In this document: positions 1 to 9,183 of the stretch, piece by piece
Numbering within the stretch: position 1 is the stretch's first letter
Layout: the number at the start of each line of letters is the position of its first letter
Assembly: GCA_035454885.1 (NCBI GenBank)
Contig: DATIGE010000077.1
Location: 1 to 53,568 of the forward strand
Origin: a bacterium
Lineage (GTDB): Bacteria > UBA10199 > JACPAL01 > GCA-016699445
Length of the DNA: 53,568 bases
Reading direction: 5' to 3'
The notes under the pieces: generated by a model
Databases searched by the model: none
What the model saw: only the letters and a program-made list of their open reading frames with translations
Told to the model about the DNA's origin: nothing
Made by a program: the position numbers and the translations under genes

Positions 1-1
1 G

Positions 2-3000
2 GGCCTGGTGTTCCTGCCCAGGGACCCCGAGGTCCGCCGCCGCTGCGAGGAGCTGTTCGAGAAGACGGCCCTCGAGGAGTGCGTGCCCTTCCTCGGCTGG
101 CGCGACGTCCCGACCGACAACTCGTCCCTGGGCCGGAGCGCGCGGGCCGCCGAGCCCGTGATGCGGCAGGCGTTCGTGGGCCGTCCGGAGGCGCTCGAGG
201 ACGACCTCGCCTTCGAGCGCAAGCTGTACGTGGTGCGCCGCCTGGCCGAGAAGGCCGCCTCGCGTTCGGCCATCCCCTCGCGCGGAGACTTCTACATCCC
301 CTCGCTGAGCTGCCGGACCATCGTCTACAAGGGCATGCTCAACGCCTCGCAGCTGCGGACCTTCTACCCGGACCTGCTCGACGAGCGCCTCGAGAGCGCG
401 ATCGCGCTGGTGCACTCGCGCTTCTCGACCAACACGTTCCCGAGCTGGGAGCTCGCGCACCCGTACCGCTACATCGCCCACAACGGCGAGATCAACACGC
501 TGCGCGGGAACGTGAACTGGATGCACACGCGGCAGGCCATGCTGGAAAGCGACCTCTTCGGGAAAGACCTGAAAAAGGTTTTTCCCATCATCAACGAGGA
601 CGGCAGCGACTCGGCCATGTTCGACAACGCCCTCGAGTTCCTCGTCCTGGCCGGCCGCTCGCTCCCGCACGCGATGATGATGATGATCCCGGAGCCGTGG
701 TCGAACCACGAGAGCATGAGCCCGGAGAAAAAGGCGTTCTACGAGTACCACGGCTGCCTCATGGAGCCCTGGGACGGACCGGCCTCGATCGCCTTCACGG
801 ACGGCACGCAGATCGGCGCCGTCCTGGACAGGAACGGCCTCCGCCCGTCCCGCTACTACGTCACCAAGGACGGCCTGGTCGTCATGGCGTCCGAGGTGGG
901 GGTGCTCGACATCGCGCCGGAGCGAGTTTTGCAGAAGGGGCGCCTCCAGCCGGGCCGCATGTTCCTCATCAACATGGAACAAGGCCGGATCATCGGGGAC
1001 GAGGAGCTGAAGGAAAGGATCTCGAGGGAGCACCCCTACGAGGTCTGGCTCAAGGACAACCTCGTTCCGCTTGAGAAGCTGCCCGACGCCCCCCACCTGC
1101 CGGAGCCCGACCACGAGACCGTGCTCCAGCGGCAGCGGGCCTTCGGTTACACCTTCGAGGACCTGCGGATCGTGATGGCGCCGATGGCCAAGAGCGGCGT
1201 CGAGGCGATCGGCTCGATGGGGAACGACGCGCCCCTGGCCGTCCTCTCGGAGAGGCCCCAGATCCTCTACAACTACTTCAAGCAACTCTTCGCCCAGGTG
1301 ACGAACCCGCCGATCGACGCGATCCGGGAGGAATTGATCACGGCGACCGAGACCACCATCGGTCCCGAAGGGAACTTGATCGATCCCAAGCCCGAGAGTT
1401 GCCGGCAGATCAAACTGAAGTCGCCGGTGATCAGCAACGAGGAGCTGGGCAAGCTCCGCCACGTGAAGCGGCCCGGATTCGAGAAGACCGTCACCCTTCC
1501 CATGCTCTTCGACCCCAGGGACGACGGGAAGGGGCTCGAGAAGGCGATGGAGGACATTTACAAGGCCGCGGACCGCGCGATCGAGGACGGAGCGAAGATC
1601 ATCATCCTCTCGGACCGCGGGGTGGACAAGGACCACGCCCCGATCCCGGCCCTGCTCGCCACCGCCGGCCTGCATCACCATCTGATCCGCGAGGGCAAGC
1701 GTACGCGCGTCGGCCTGGTCATCGAATCCGGCGAGCCGCGCGAGGTGCATCACTTCGCACTGCTCATCGGCTACGGCGCGGGCGCGGTGAATCCGTACCT
1801 CGCCTTCGAGACCCTGGACGACATGATCCGACAGGGCATTTTGACCGACATCGAACACAAAGAGGCCGTCAAAAAATATTTGAAGGCCGCGATGAAGGGC
1901 GTCGTGAAGGTTCTCTCCAAGATGGGAATCTCCACGATCCAAAGTTACCGCGGAGCCCAGATCTTCGAGGCGGTCGGGTTGAACGATTCGGTCGTCGGCA
2001 AGTATTTCACGGGCACGGCCTCGCGGATCGCCGGCGTCGGGATCGGCGTCATCGCCAGGGAGGTCGCCCTGCGCCATCAGAGCGCCTTCCGCGACCGCTC
2101 CGAGGACGTTGCGGCGCTGGACCCGGGCGGCCAATACCAATGGCGGAAGGATGGCGAGCACCATCTCTTCAACCCGCAAACCGTCCACAAACTGCAACTC
2201 GCCTGCCGCACGAACAGCTTTAAGGTGTTTCAGGAGTACTCCAAACTCGTCGACGACCAGTCCGAGCGTCTGGCGACGCTGCGGGCGCTGCTCGAGTTCA
2301 AGTTTCCGGACAAGCCGATCCCGATCGACGAGGTCGAATCAGTGGAGTCCATCTGCAAGCGCTTCAAGACCGGCGCCATGAGCTACGGGTCGATCAGCAA
2401 GGAGGCCCATGAGTCTCTGGCAGTCGCCATGAACCGGATCGGCGGCAAGTCGAACACCGGCGAGGGAGGCGAGGACCCGGAACGCTACGTCTGGACGAAC
2501 GAGAAGGGCGACTCCAAAAACAGCGCGATCAAGCAGGTGGCCTCGGGGCGTTTCGGCGTGACGAGCCAGTACCTGGTCAAGGCGCAGGAGCTCCAGATCA
2601 AGATGGCCCAGGGCGCCAAGCCCGGCGAGGGCGGCCAGCTCCCGGGCACCAAGGTGTATCCGTGGATCGCGAAGGTCCGTCTCTCCACGCCGGGGGTGGG
2701 GCTCATTTCGCCGCCGCCCCACCACGACATCTATTCGATCGAAGACCTGGCGGAGCTGATCCACGACCTCAAGAACGCGAACACGCGGGCCCGCATCAAC
2801 GTCAAGCTCGTCGCCGAGGTGGGCGTCGGGACGGTCGCTGCGGGAGTCGCCAAGGCGCACGCGGACGTCGTCCTCATCTCGGGGCACGACGGGGGCACGG
2901 GCGCCTCGCCGCAGACGTCGATCAAGCACGCGGGGCTCCCGTGGGAGCTGGGGCTCGCGGAGACGCACCAGACGCTCGTCTTGAACAACCTCCGGAGCCG

Positions 3001-4318
3001 GATCGTTGTCGAGACGGACGGGCAGCTCAAAACGGGCCGGGACGTGGTCGTCGCGGCGCTCTTGGGCGCGGAGGAATTCGGATTCGCGACGGCCCCGTTG
3101 GTCGTGATGGGCTGCATCATGATGCGGGTCTGCCACCTGGACACCTGCCCCGTGGGCGTGGCGACGCAAAACCCGGAGCTCCGCAAGAAATTCACGGGCG
3201 ATCCGGAACACGTCGTCCGCTTCATGCGCTTCGTCGCCCAGGAGATGAGGGAGATCATGGCCAAGCTGGGCGTGAGGACGGTCAACGAGCTCGTCGGGCG
3301 GACGGACCTGATCGAGCCCAAGAAGGCGATCGAGCACTGGAAGGCGAAGGGACTGGACCTCACCAACATCCTCTACCGTCCCAAGGTGGCCGATGACGTC
3401 GGCCGCTACTGCCAGATCGCGCAGGACCACGGGATCGACCAGTCGCTGGACGCGACGGCGTTGCTCGATCTCTGCAAGCCGGCGATCGAGCGGGGGGAGA
3501 AGGTCGCGGCCACCCTCCCGATCCGCAACGTCAACCGCGTGGTCGGCACGATCACGGGGAGCGAGGTCACGCGGAAATACGGGGCCGAAGGGTTGCCGGA
3601 AGACACGATCCAACTCACGTTCCAGGGTTCGGCGGGACAGAGCTTCGGGGCCTTCATCCCGAAAGGCATGACGCTCATCCTCGAGGGCGACGCCAACGAC
3701 TACGTGGGCAAGGGCCTCTCGGGCGGCAAGATCGTCGTGACGCCGCCCAAGGGTTCGACGTTCGTGCCCGAGGAGAACATCGTGATCGGCAACGTCGCCT
3801 TCTACGGGGCCACGGGCGGCGAGGCCTACATTCATGGGATGGCGGGCGAGAGATTCTGCGTCCGCAACAGCGGTGCGCATGCGGTGGTGGAATCGGTGGG
3901 TGACCACGGCTGCGAGTACATGACCGGCGGACGCGTCGTCGTGCTGGGCCCGACCGGGCGGAACTTCGCCGCGGGCATGTCCGGCGGCATCGCCTACGTG
4001 CTCGACGAACGCGGCGACTTCGCCAACCACTGCAACAAGGAGATGGTGGATTTGGAAAAAATCGACGACTCCGAGGCCGAGGCGGTGAAGTCCATGATCA
4101 AGAAGCACTATGATTACACGCGCAGCCAAAAGGCCTGGAAGGTGCTGTCGTCCTGGAAGGAAGAGTTGCCCAAGTTCGTCAAGATCATGCCGCGCGACTA
4201 CAAGCGCGTCTTGGAGGCGATGGACCGGGTCACGAAGGCCGGCATGAGCGGCGATGAGGCCGTCATGGCGGCGTTCAAGGAAAACGCGCGGAACCTGGCG
4301 CGGGCATCGGGGAACTAA
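2..4318 (+). CDS. gltB: Glutamate synthase large subunit (5' end missing)
   Basis: Large subunit of glutamate synthase, which with GltD converts glutamine plus 2-oxoglutarate to two glutamates. The reading frame is open from base 2, and the first visible residues ([10 protein letters not shown]) match the interior of the class II amidotransferase domain. The catalytic N-terminal Cys and roughly the first 100 residues therefore lie outside the window. Visible parts are the rest of the amidotransferase domain (HNGEINT near nt 480), the central domain, the FMN-binding synthase domain ([13 protein letters not shown] near nt 2450), the 3Fe-4S motif ([19 protein letters not shown] near nt 3112-3170) and the C-terminal GXGXG beta-helix. 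It ends 1 nt before gltD, so the two form an operon. Confidence 0.97.
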   Translation, partial: GLVFLPRDPEVRRRCEELFEKTALEECVPFLGWRDVPTDNSSLGRSARAAEPVMRQAFVGRPEALEDDLAFERKLYVVRRLAEKAASRSAIPSRGDFYIPSLSCRTIVYKGMLNASQLRTFYPDLLDERLESAIALVHSRFSTNTFPSWELAHPYRYIAHNGEINTLRGNVNWMHTRQAMLESDLFGKDLKKVFPIINEDGSDSAMFDNALEFLVLAGRSLPHAMMMMIPEPWSNHESMSPEKKAFYEYHGCLMEPWDGPASIAFTDGTQIGAVLDRNGLRPSRYYVTKDGLVVMASEVGVLDIAPERVLQKGRLQPGRMFLINMEQGRIIGDEELKERISREHPYEVWLKDNLVPLEKLPDAPHLPEPDHETVLQRQRAFGYTFEDLRIVMAPMAKSGVEAIGSMGNDAPLAVLSERPQILYNYFKQLFAQVTNPPIDAIREELITATETTIGPEGNLIDPKPESCRQIKLKSPVISNEELGKLRHVKRPGFEKTVTLPMLFDPRDDGKGLEKAMEDIYKAADRAIEDGAKIIILSDRGVDKDHAPIPALLATAGLHHHLIREGKRTRVGLVIESGEPREVHHFALLIGYGAGAVNPYLAFETLDDMIRQGILTDIEHKEAVKKYLKAAMKGVVKVLSKMGISTIQSYRGAQIFEAVGLNDSVVGKYFTGTASRIAGVGIGVIAREVALRHQSAFRDRSEDVAALDPGGQYQWRKDGEHHLFNPQTVHKLQLACRTNSFKVFQEYSKLVDDQSERLATLRALLEFKFPDKPIPIDEVESVESICKRFKTGAMSYGSISKEAHESLAVAMNRIGGKSNTGEGGEDPERYVWTNEKGDSKNSAIKQVASGRFGVTSQYLVKAQELQIKMAQGAKPGEGGQLPGTKVYPWIAKVRLSTPGVGLISPPPHHDIYSIEDLAELIHDLKNANTRARINVKLVAEVGVGTVAAGVAKAHADVVLISGHDGGTGASPQTSIKHAGLPWELGLAETHQTLVLNNLRSRIVVETDGQLKTGRDVVVAALLGAEEFGFATAPLVVMGCIMMRVCHLDTCPVGVATQNPELRKKFTGDPEHVVRFMRFVAQEMREIMAKLGVRTVNELVGRTDLIEPKKAIEHWKAKGLDLTNILYRPKVADDVGRYCQIAQDHGIDQSLDATALLDLCKPAIERGEKVAATLPIRNVNRVVGTITGSEVTRKYGAEGLPEDTIQLTFQGSAGQSFGAFIPKGMTLILEGDANDYVGKGLSGGKIVVTPPKGSTFVPEENIVIGNVAFYGATGGEAYIHGMAGERFCVRNSGAHAVVESVGDHGCEYMTGGRVVVLGPTGRNFAAGMSGGIAYVLDERGDFANHCNKEMVDLEKIDDSEAEAVKSMIKKHYDYTRSQKAWKVLSSWKEELPKFVKIMPRDYKRVLEAMDRVTKAGMSGDEAVMAAFKENARNLARASGN

Positions 4319-4319
4319 T

Positions 4320-5807
4320 ATGGGAAAACCGACGGGATTCATCGAATACAGGCGCGAACTGCCGGAAGACCGTTCCCCAGCCGCGCGGGTCGGCGACTGG
4401 AACGAGTTCCACCTCCACATGGAGGAGGAGAAACTCAGGGAGCAGGGCGCGCGCTGCATGGATTGCGGGGTGCCCTTCTGCCACACAGGCACGTTGCTCG
4501 CCGGCATGGCCTCCGGCTGCCCCATCAACAACCTGATCCCCGAGTGGAACGACCTGGTCTACAAGGGCCTCTGGCGCGAGGCGCTCGAGCGCTTGCACAA
4601 GACGAACAATTTTCCGGACTTTACGGGACGGGTCTGTCCCGCGCCCTGCGAGGGGTCCTGCGTCCTGGGGATCAACGAGCCGCCGGTGACGATCAAGAGC
4701 ATCGAATGCGCGATCGTCGACCGCGGCTTTGAGGAGGACTGGGTGACGCCCCAGCCGCCCGCCAGACGCACCGGCAAGAAGGTGGCCGTGGTGGGTTCGG
4801 GCCCGGCGGGGCTCTCGGCGGCGGCGCAGCTCAACAAGGCGGGCCACGCCGTGACGGTCTTCGAGCGCGCGGACCGGATCGGCGGGCTGCTGATGTACGG
4901 CATTCCGAACATGAAGCTCGACAAGAAGGAGGTCGTCCAGCGCCGGATCGACTTGATGGCCGCCGAGGGGGTCAGGTTCGTCACGAACACGGAGATCGGC
5001 AAGGACATCCCGGCCGCGAAGCTGCAACAGGACTTCGACGCCGTCGTCCTCTGCGGGGGCGCGACCAAGCCGCGCGATCTGCCGATCGAAGGCCGGAACC
5101 TGAAGGGGGTCCATTTCGCGATGGAGTTCCTGACGGCGAACACGAAGAGCCTGTTGGACAGCGGTCATGAGGACGGAAAGTTCATCGACGCGAGGGGGAA
5201 GAACGTGATCGTCATCGGCGGCGGAGACACCGGCACCGACTGCGTGGGCACGTCCCTGCGCCACGGCTGCAAGAGCCTCGTGCAGTTCGAGATCCTCCCC
5301 CAGCCGCCTCTGGAGCGCGCGGCGGACAACCCCTGGCCCCAGTGGCCCAAGGTTTACAAGATGGATTACGGCCAGGAGGAGGCCGCCGCAAAGTTCGGCG
5401 CCGACCCGCGCGTCTATTGCATCCTCACCAAGAAATTCATCGGCGACGTCGACGGAAGAATAAAGGAACTTCATACCGTCGACGTCGAATGGGTGCCCGG
5501 CAGCAACGGGGGGCCCCCGTTCCGGGAGGTCCCGGGGACGGAAAGGGTCTGGAAGGCGGACCTGGTCCTTCTCGCCATGGGATTCCTCGGCCCCGAGGAC
5601 GCGGTCCTTTCGCAGTTGAACGTCGAGCGCGACCCGCGCACGAACGCCAAGGCGGAGGAGGGCAAGTACGCGACGAGCGTGAAGGGCGTCTTCGCCGCCG
5701 GCGACATGCGCCGCGGCCAGAGCCTGGTCGTCTGGGCGATCAAGGAAGGCCGCGAGGCGGCGCGCGAATGCGACCGCTACCTCATGGGCTCGACGAACCT
5801 GCCCTAA
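4320..5807 (+). CDS. gltD: Glutamate synthase small subunit
   Basis: Small subunit (495 aa) of glutamate synthase. It takes electrons from NAD(P)H and passes them through FAD and iron-sulfur clusters to GltB. An N-terminal cysteine region (CMDCGVPFC at residues 46-54, then [12 protein letters not shown] and [11 protein letters not shown]) binds two [4Fe-4S] clusters. An FAD motif ([15 protein letters not shown]) and a nucleotide-binding motif ([13 protein letters not shown]) follow. ATG 4320 was chosen because it lies 1 nt after the gltB stop and gives the usual N-terminus ([13 protein letters not shown]). Length is normal for the family. Confidence 0.97.
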   Translation: MGKPTGFIEYRRELPEDRSPAARVGDWNEFHLHMEEEKLREQGARCMDCGVPFCHTGTLLAGMASGCPINNLIPEWNDLVYKGLWREALERLHKTNNFPDFTGRVCPAPCEGSCVLGINEPPVTIKSIECAIVDRGFEEDWVTPQPPARRTGKKVAVVGSGPAGLSAAAQLNKAGHAVTVFERADRIGGLLMYGIPNMKLDKKEVVQRRIDLMAAEGVRFVTNTEIGKDIPAAKLQQDFDAVVLCGGATKPRDLPIEGRNLKGVHFAMEFLTANTKSLLDSGHEDGKFIDARGKNVIVIGGGDTGTDCVGTSLRHGCKSLVQFEILPQPPLERAADNPWPQWPKVYKMDYGQEEAAAKFGADPRVYCILTKKFIGDVDGRIKELHTVDVEWVPGSNGGPPFREVPGTERVWKADLVLLAMGFLGPEDAVLSQLNVERDPRTNAKAEEGKYATSVKGVFAAGDMRRGQSLVVWAIKEGREAARECDRYLMGSTNLP

Positions 5808-5823
5808 TCTCCTTCCACCCGGA

Positions 5824-6825
5824 TTATTGTGCAAAAATCAGAGTCGCCGGAGTCGGCGTCGGCTCGATCGAGACGGTCTTGAAGTCCGCCTCCTTCAACC
5901 AGTTCCGGTAGTCCGACTGGCGATAGGTCGCCCCGCCAGGCGTCTGCAGGAGCATCACCGAATAAAACATGAGGGCGAACGGATGATGGGCGGTCCGGTC
6001 GTCGTTCACCACGAAGTCGCTGATCACGAGCGTGCCACCGGGCTTCAGGGCCTTCCGGAACTTTTTGAAGACGGCCAGGTTGCTCTCCGGCGTCTCTTGG
6101 TGGGCGATGTGCGAGTAGATCAGGAAGTCGTAAGCCCCGTCGTCCAGGCGGGCCGTGTGGAAATCGCCGTCGATGGTCTTGAACCGGTCGGCGACGCCGA
6201 ACTTGCCCACGAAGTCGCGGGCGATCCGGTTGACGTTGGGCCAGTCGAGTTGGAAGCCCGTGGCCTGGCGGTTGAGCCCAAGCCACACCGCCGAATAGAT
6301 GCCCGAGCCCCCGCCGATATCCAGCCACTTGACCGGACCGGCTTTTGCCAGCCCCAGCCGGTCGGCCGCCATCTGAGCGACGGGGAAGGAGAGTGCGGCA
6401 ATGGAGGGCACGAGCATTTCCCAATACGGATTCTCCGGCGTATCGCTCGTGTTTTTGATTTGAGGGGCGCCGCTCTTGACGGCCTCCGCCAGCGTGCTCC
6501 AGCGTTCGAAATCAAGGTAGTTCAATTTGGCCATCCCGCCCAAGTAGGTCGGCTTGCCTTCCACCAGATACGTCGATGCATCCGGCGTGTTGCGGTAACG
6601 GCCGTCTTTCAAGTCGATCAAGCCCAACCCCAACAGTCCGTCCAGGAGGGCTTGAGCCCCACGGCCCGAAATTCCCGATTTTTGCGACACCTCCTTGGCG
6701 GAGAGCCCCTCGCCTTCCAGGTGCCGAAAGAGTGAATGGATGACCGCCGATCCCAGGATGCTGCAGGCCCAACCTCCCGTCACGATCCGCATGACCTTTT
6801 CCGGCGTCGGCTGCTGGTCGTTCAT
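5824..6825 (-). CDS. O-methyltransferase-like SAM-dependent methyltransferase
   Basis: A 333-aa protein with the two-part layout of Methyltransf_2 enzymes. A winged-helix dimerisation domain (about residues 1-100, LSAKEVSQKSGISGRGAQALLDGLLGLGL split across two helices) precedes a Rossmann methyltransferase domain with SAM motif I (WLDIGGGSGIYSA, about residue 168). Family members methylate small hydroxylated compounds, but the substrate cannot be read from the sequence. AAGGAGG lies 6 nt before the ATG. It is convergent with gltD and 49 nt downstream of the EamA gene. No biosynthetic cluster surrounds it, so a housekeeping or quinone-type role is as possible as secondary metabolism. Confidence 0.85.
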   Translation of the reverse strand: MNDQQPTPEKVMRIVTGGWACSILGSAVIHSLFRHLEGEGLSAKEVSQKSGISGRGAQALLDGLLGLGLIDLKDGRYRNTPDASTYLVEGKPTYLGGMAKLNYLDFERWSTLAEAVKSGAPQIKNTSDTPENPYWEMLVPSIAALSFPVAQMAADRLGLAKAGPVKWLDIGGGSGIYSAVWLGLNRQATGFQLDWPNVNRIARDFVGKFGVADRFKTIDGDFHTARLDDGAYDFLIYSHIAHQETPESNLAVFKKFRKALKPGGTLVISDFVVNDDRTAHHPFALMFYSVMLLQTPGGATYRQSDYRNWLKEADFKTVSIEPTPTPATLIFAQ

Positions 6826-6874
6826 GGCGCCTCCTTGTTTTCTGAGGAAGGAATTTTATACCAAGTGCGAATCC

Positions 6875-7741
6875 CTAATCCACTGCCGTCGGCGGCTGTT
6901 TTCCCAACCGGGCGATCAGCACGCAGCCCAGGATGACCACCGCGCTTCCGGCGACCGACCAGAGTGAGGGGATTTCTCCCCAAAACAGCATCCCGGCCAC
7001 GAACGAGAGGACGACGGCCACGTAGGAGAGCGGCGCGAGCCGGGAGACGTCGGCCAGTCCGTAGGCATGGGTCATCAGGATCTGCCCGCCCGTCCCCAAG
7101 ACACCCGCGCCGAGGAGGAGGGCCCATTCCCGGGCGTTGGGCGGGACGTAGTCCTGCATCATCAGGGGAAAGGCGATGAAGGCGCAGAGGGCCGTGAAAT
7201 AGAAGGCGATTCGGAGCGAAGGGTCCGTCTCGTGCGTCTGATGGATGACGACGATGACCACCGCCGAAAAGATCGCCGCCAGGAGGGCGATGAAGCCGGC
7301 GAAGTTCAAGAAGTGGAACTGCGGCCTCAAGATCATGAGGATGCCCGCCCAGGAGAGGGCGATCAGGACCCACAACGCGCGGGTCGGACGCTCTCCCAGA
7401 AAAAGGAAGGAGAAAAGGGCGGCGAAGACGGGAAACGTGTTCACGAGGGTGCACGCGTCCCCGAACGAGAGCTTTCCCAGGGCATAGAAGTTGCAACTCA
7501 TGGCGGCGAAGCCGGAGAGCGACCGCGTGAGCATGAGGGTCAGGTTCTTCGCGCGAAATCCGGTTCCGCGGGCCTTCATGAGGCCGCCCAAGGCCACCGC
7601 CGAGACGAAGGCCCGGAAGAAGACGGTCTCGTACACCGGCATGCGGCCCGAAACGCCTTTCACGCAAGCCGCCATCGACACGAAGAAGAACGAGGCGCCG
7701 ATAATCAACGCCTCCGCACGATTCCGAAATTGACTCTTCAC
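6875..7741 (-). CDS. EamA/DMT-family membrane transporter
   Basis: A drug/metabolite-transporter superfamily protein (about 288 aa) with roughly ten hydrophobic segments and the internal two-fold EamA repeat. Such proteins usually export metabolites or amino acids; the substrate here is unknown. Start GTG 7741 (VKSQFRNRAEAL) is preferred over a GTG 30 nt upstream because AGGAG (7749-7753) sits 7 nt before it. The first part of the gene overlaps the promoter of the divergent ompA-like gene, leaving only 50 bp between the two coding regions. It is probably cotranscribed with the downstream methyltransferase. Confidence 0.85.
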   Translation of the reverse strand: MKSQFRNRAEALIIGASFFFVSMAACVKGVSGRMPVYETVFFRAFVSAVALGGLMKARGTGFRAKNLTLMLTRSLSGFAAMSCNFYALGKLSFGDACTLVNTFPVFAALFSFLFLGERPTRALWVLIALSWAGILMILRPQFHFLNFAGFIALLAAIFSAVVIVVIHQTHETDPSLRIAFYFTALCAFIAFPLMMQDYVPPNAREWALLLGAGVLGTGGQILMTHAYGLADVSRLAPLSYVAVVLSFVAGMLFWGEIPSLWSVAGSAVVILGCVLIARLGKQPPTAVD

Positions 7742-7758
7742 CTCGATGCTCCTATAAA
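7730..7758 (+). promoter_or_regulatory. Promoter of the first OmpA-like gene
   Basis: TTGACT (7730-7735), a 17-bp spacer and TATAAA (7753-7758). The predicted transcript start near 7765 leaves a leader of about 27 nt that contains AGGAGG (7777-7782), 9 nt before the ATG. The promoter overlaps the start of the oppositely oriented EamA gene, so the two transcription units may interfere. Confidence 0.7.
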
Positions 7759-7791
7759 TCCCCCCACACAAACGACAGGAGGCCTCTTTCT

Positions 7792-9180
7792 ATGTTCTTC
7801 TCCTTCAAATCCAATAAATCCAAGGTGATTTTGTGGCTCATTGCCGCGTGTCTGTTCCTCCCCGGCGCCCTTCACGCCGCGGCCAGCTTTGACAGCATCA
7901 GCTTCAAGCCGGCCACGGACCAGGGTTTCTACCTGACGACGCAACAGTCGCAGACCCTCGGCCAGTGGGGATACGCGGCGGGCTTGCTCGCCGAGTTCAG
8001 TAACGACTCGGTTATCGCCAGGACGTCGACGGGGGCACGGATCAACGACGTGGTCGAGAAGGAGATCACCCTCCACGCGGGCGGTGCCTTGGGCCTCTTC
8101 AACTGGCTGAACGCCGGCGTCCTCGTTGAATTCGTTCCCTTTCAGGAGTTCAACTCCATCGGAACCAACATCGGCGACAACGGGGCCCGGATGGGGGACA
8201 TCCGCGTCGACCTCAAGGGACGGATTCTGGACAACGATAAATACCCCGTCGGTATCGCCCTGGTCCCCTTCGTGACCCTTCCCACGGGCAGCGACTCCCA
8301 TTTTACGGGCAACGGCAAGGTGACGGGCGGCGGCGTGCTCGTCATCGACACCCCCCGCATCCGCGACAAGTTCTCGGCGGCGTTGAACGTCGGGGCCCAG
8401 ATCCGGAGCGGGGCGGCGCTCACCTCCGGCACGTCCGTCGACGACCAGTTCCTGGTCGGCGCGGGCGTCAACTACGCGGTCCATCCGAAGGTCCAGCTGA
8501 TCGCCGACGTGAGCGGCTGGACCCCCTTCGATAATTTTTGGAAGAACAACATCCGCAATCTCGAGGGCAACGGGGCGGTCCGATGGCTCTTCGCCCGGCA
8601 CTGGGCGGCCACCGTCGGAGGCGGCACGGGCATTCTGGACGCCATCGGCGCCCCCGATTACCGCGTGTTCGCGAGCATCGCCTACCGCCACCCGCCGGAA
8701 GAGCACGTCGAGGCCCCGAAGGAGGAGGTCATCCGCACCAACAAGATCCACTTCGAGTTCGACAAGGCGGTCATCAAGCCGTCCTCCTACCCGATCCTGG
8801 ACAACATCGTGGCCCTGCTGAAGAGCCGCGATGACGTCGAGGCCGTCCGCGTGGAAGGACATACGGACTCCAAGGGCTCGGACGAGTACAACTTGAGCCT
8901 CTCGGAACGACGCTCCGCGGCCGTCATGGAGTACCTGGTTAGCCACGGGGTGCCGCGCTCCAAGCTCTCCTCCGTGGGCAAGGGCGAGCGCGAACCGATC
9001 GCACCGAACGACATCAACGGCAAAGACAATCCGGCGGGACGGGCTGAAAACCGCCGCGTCGAGTTCCACCTTTCGATCCGCCCCGGGTCCAAGGTGAAGG
9101 TCCTCAAGGAGGAGCAAGAGGCGCCGACCTACATCGATGGGTCGTCGGAACCGGCGCCGTCCAGGAAGAAGGCGAGGTAG
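7792..9180 (+). CDS. OmpA-family outer-membrane protein (copy 1)
   Basis: A 462-aa envelope protein. A signal peptide (hydrophobic core ILWLIAACLFLPG, cleavage near ALHA-A at about residue 29) is followed by a region of alternating beta-strands likely to form an outer-membrane barrel. After the linker (EEHVEAPKEEV) comes a C-terminal OmpA/MotB peptidoglycan-binding domain (IHFEFDKAVIKPSSYPILD, VEGHTDSKGSDEYN, LSERRSAAVMEYLV, AENRRVEFHL). The tail is basic (SRKKAR). Its closest relative in the window is the protein at 12831-14198, with matching motifs in the same order. It lies 3 bp before the first CSLREA-protein gene. It probably anchors the outer membrane to murein. Confidence 0.9.
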   Translation: MFFSFKSNKSKVILWLIAACLFLPGALHAAASFDSISFKPATDQGFYLTTQQSQTLGQWGYAAGLLAEFSNDSVIARTSTGARINDVVEKEITLHAGGALGLFNWLNAGVLVEFVPFQEFNSIGTNIGDNGARMGDIRVDLKGRILDNDKYPVGIALVPFVTLPTGSDSHFTGNGKVTGGGVLVIDTPRIRDKFSAALNVGAQIRSGAALTSGTSVDDQFLVGAGVNYAVHPKVQLIADVSGWTPFDNFWKNNIRNLEGNGAVRWLFARHWAATVGGGTGILDAIGAPDYRVFASIAYRHPPEEHVEAPKEEVIRTNKIHFEFDKAVIKPSSYPILDNIVALLKSRDDVEAVRVEGHTDSKGSDEYNLSLSERRSAAVMEYLVSHGVPRSKLSSVGKGEREPIAPNDINGKDNPAGRAENRRVEFHLSIRPGSKVKVLKEEQEAPTYIDGSSEPAPSRKKAR

Positions 9181-9183
9181 TTT

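Noticed and set aside
677-691. Run of ATG codons in gltB that could be an assembly repeat
   Set aside because: It encodes consecutive Met residues before IPEPW, a Met-rich stretch that is normal in GltB proteins.
2339-4531. 730-codon open frame on the minus strand across gltB
   Set aside because: Antisense to a clearly conserved gltB; its protein is Arg/His/Asp-rich with no family pattern, as expected for shadow frames in GC-rich DNA.
4275-5834. 519-codon minus-strand frame across gltD
   Set aside because: Shadow of the conserved gltD frame; low-complexity composition and no recognisable motif.
5824-7741. O-methyltransferase plus exporter as a natural-product cluster
   Set aside because: No synthase, tailoring enzyme or carrier protein is nearby; two genes with glutamate synthase and OmpA neighbours are not enough.
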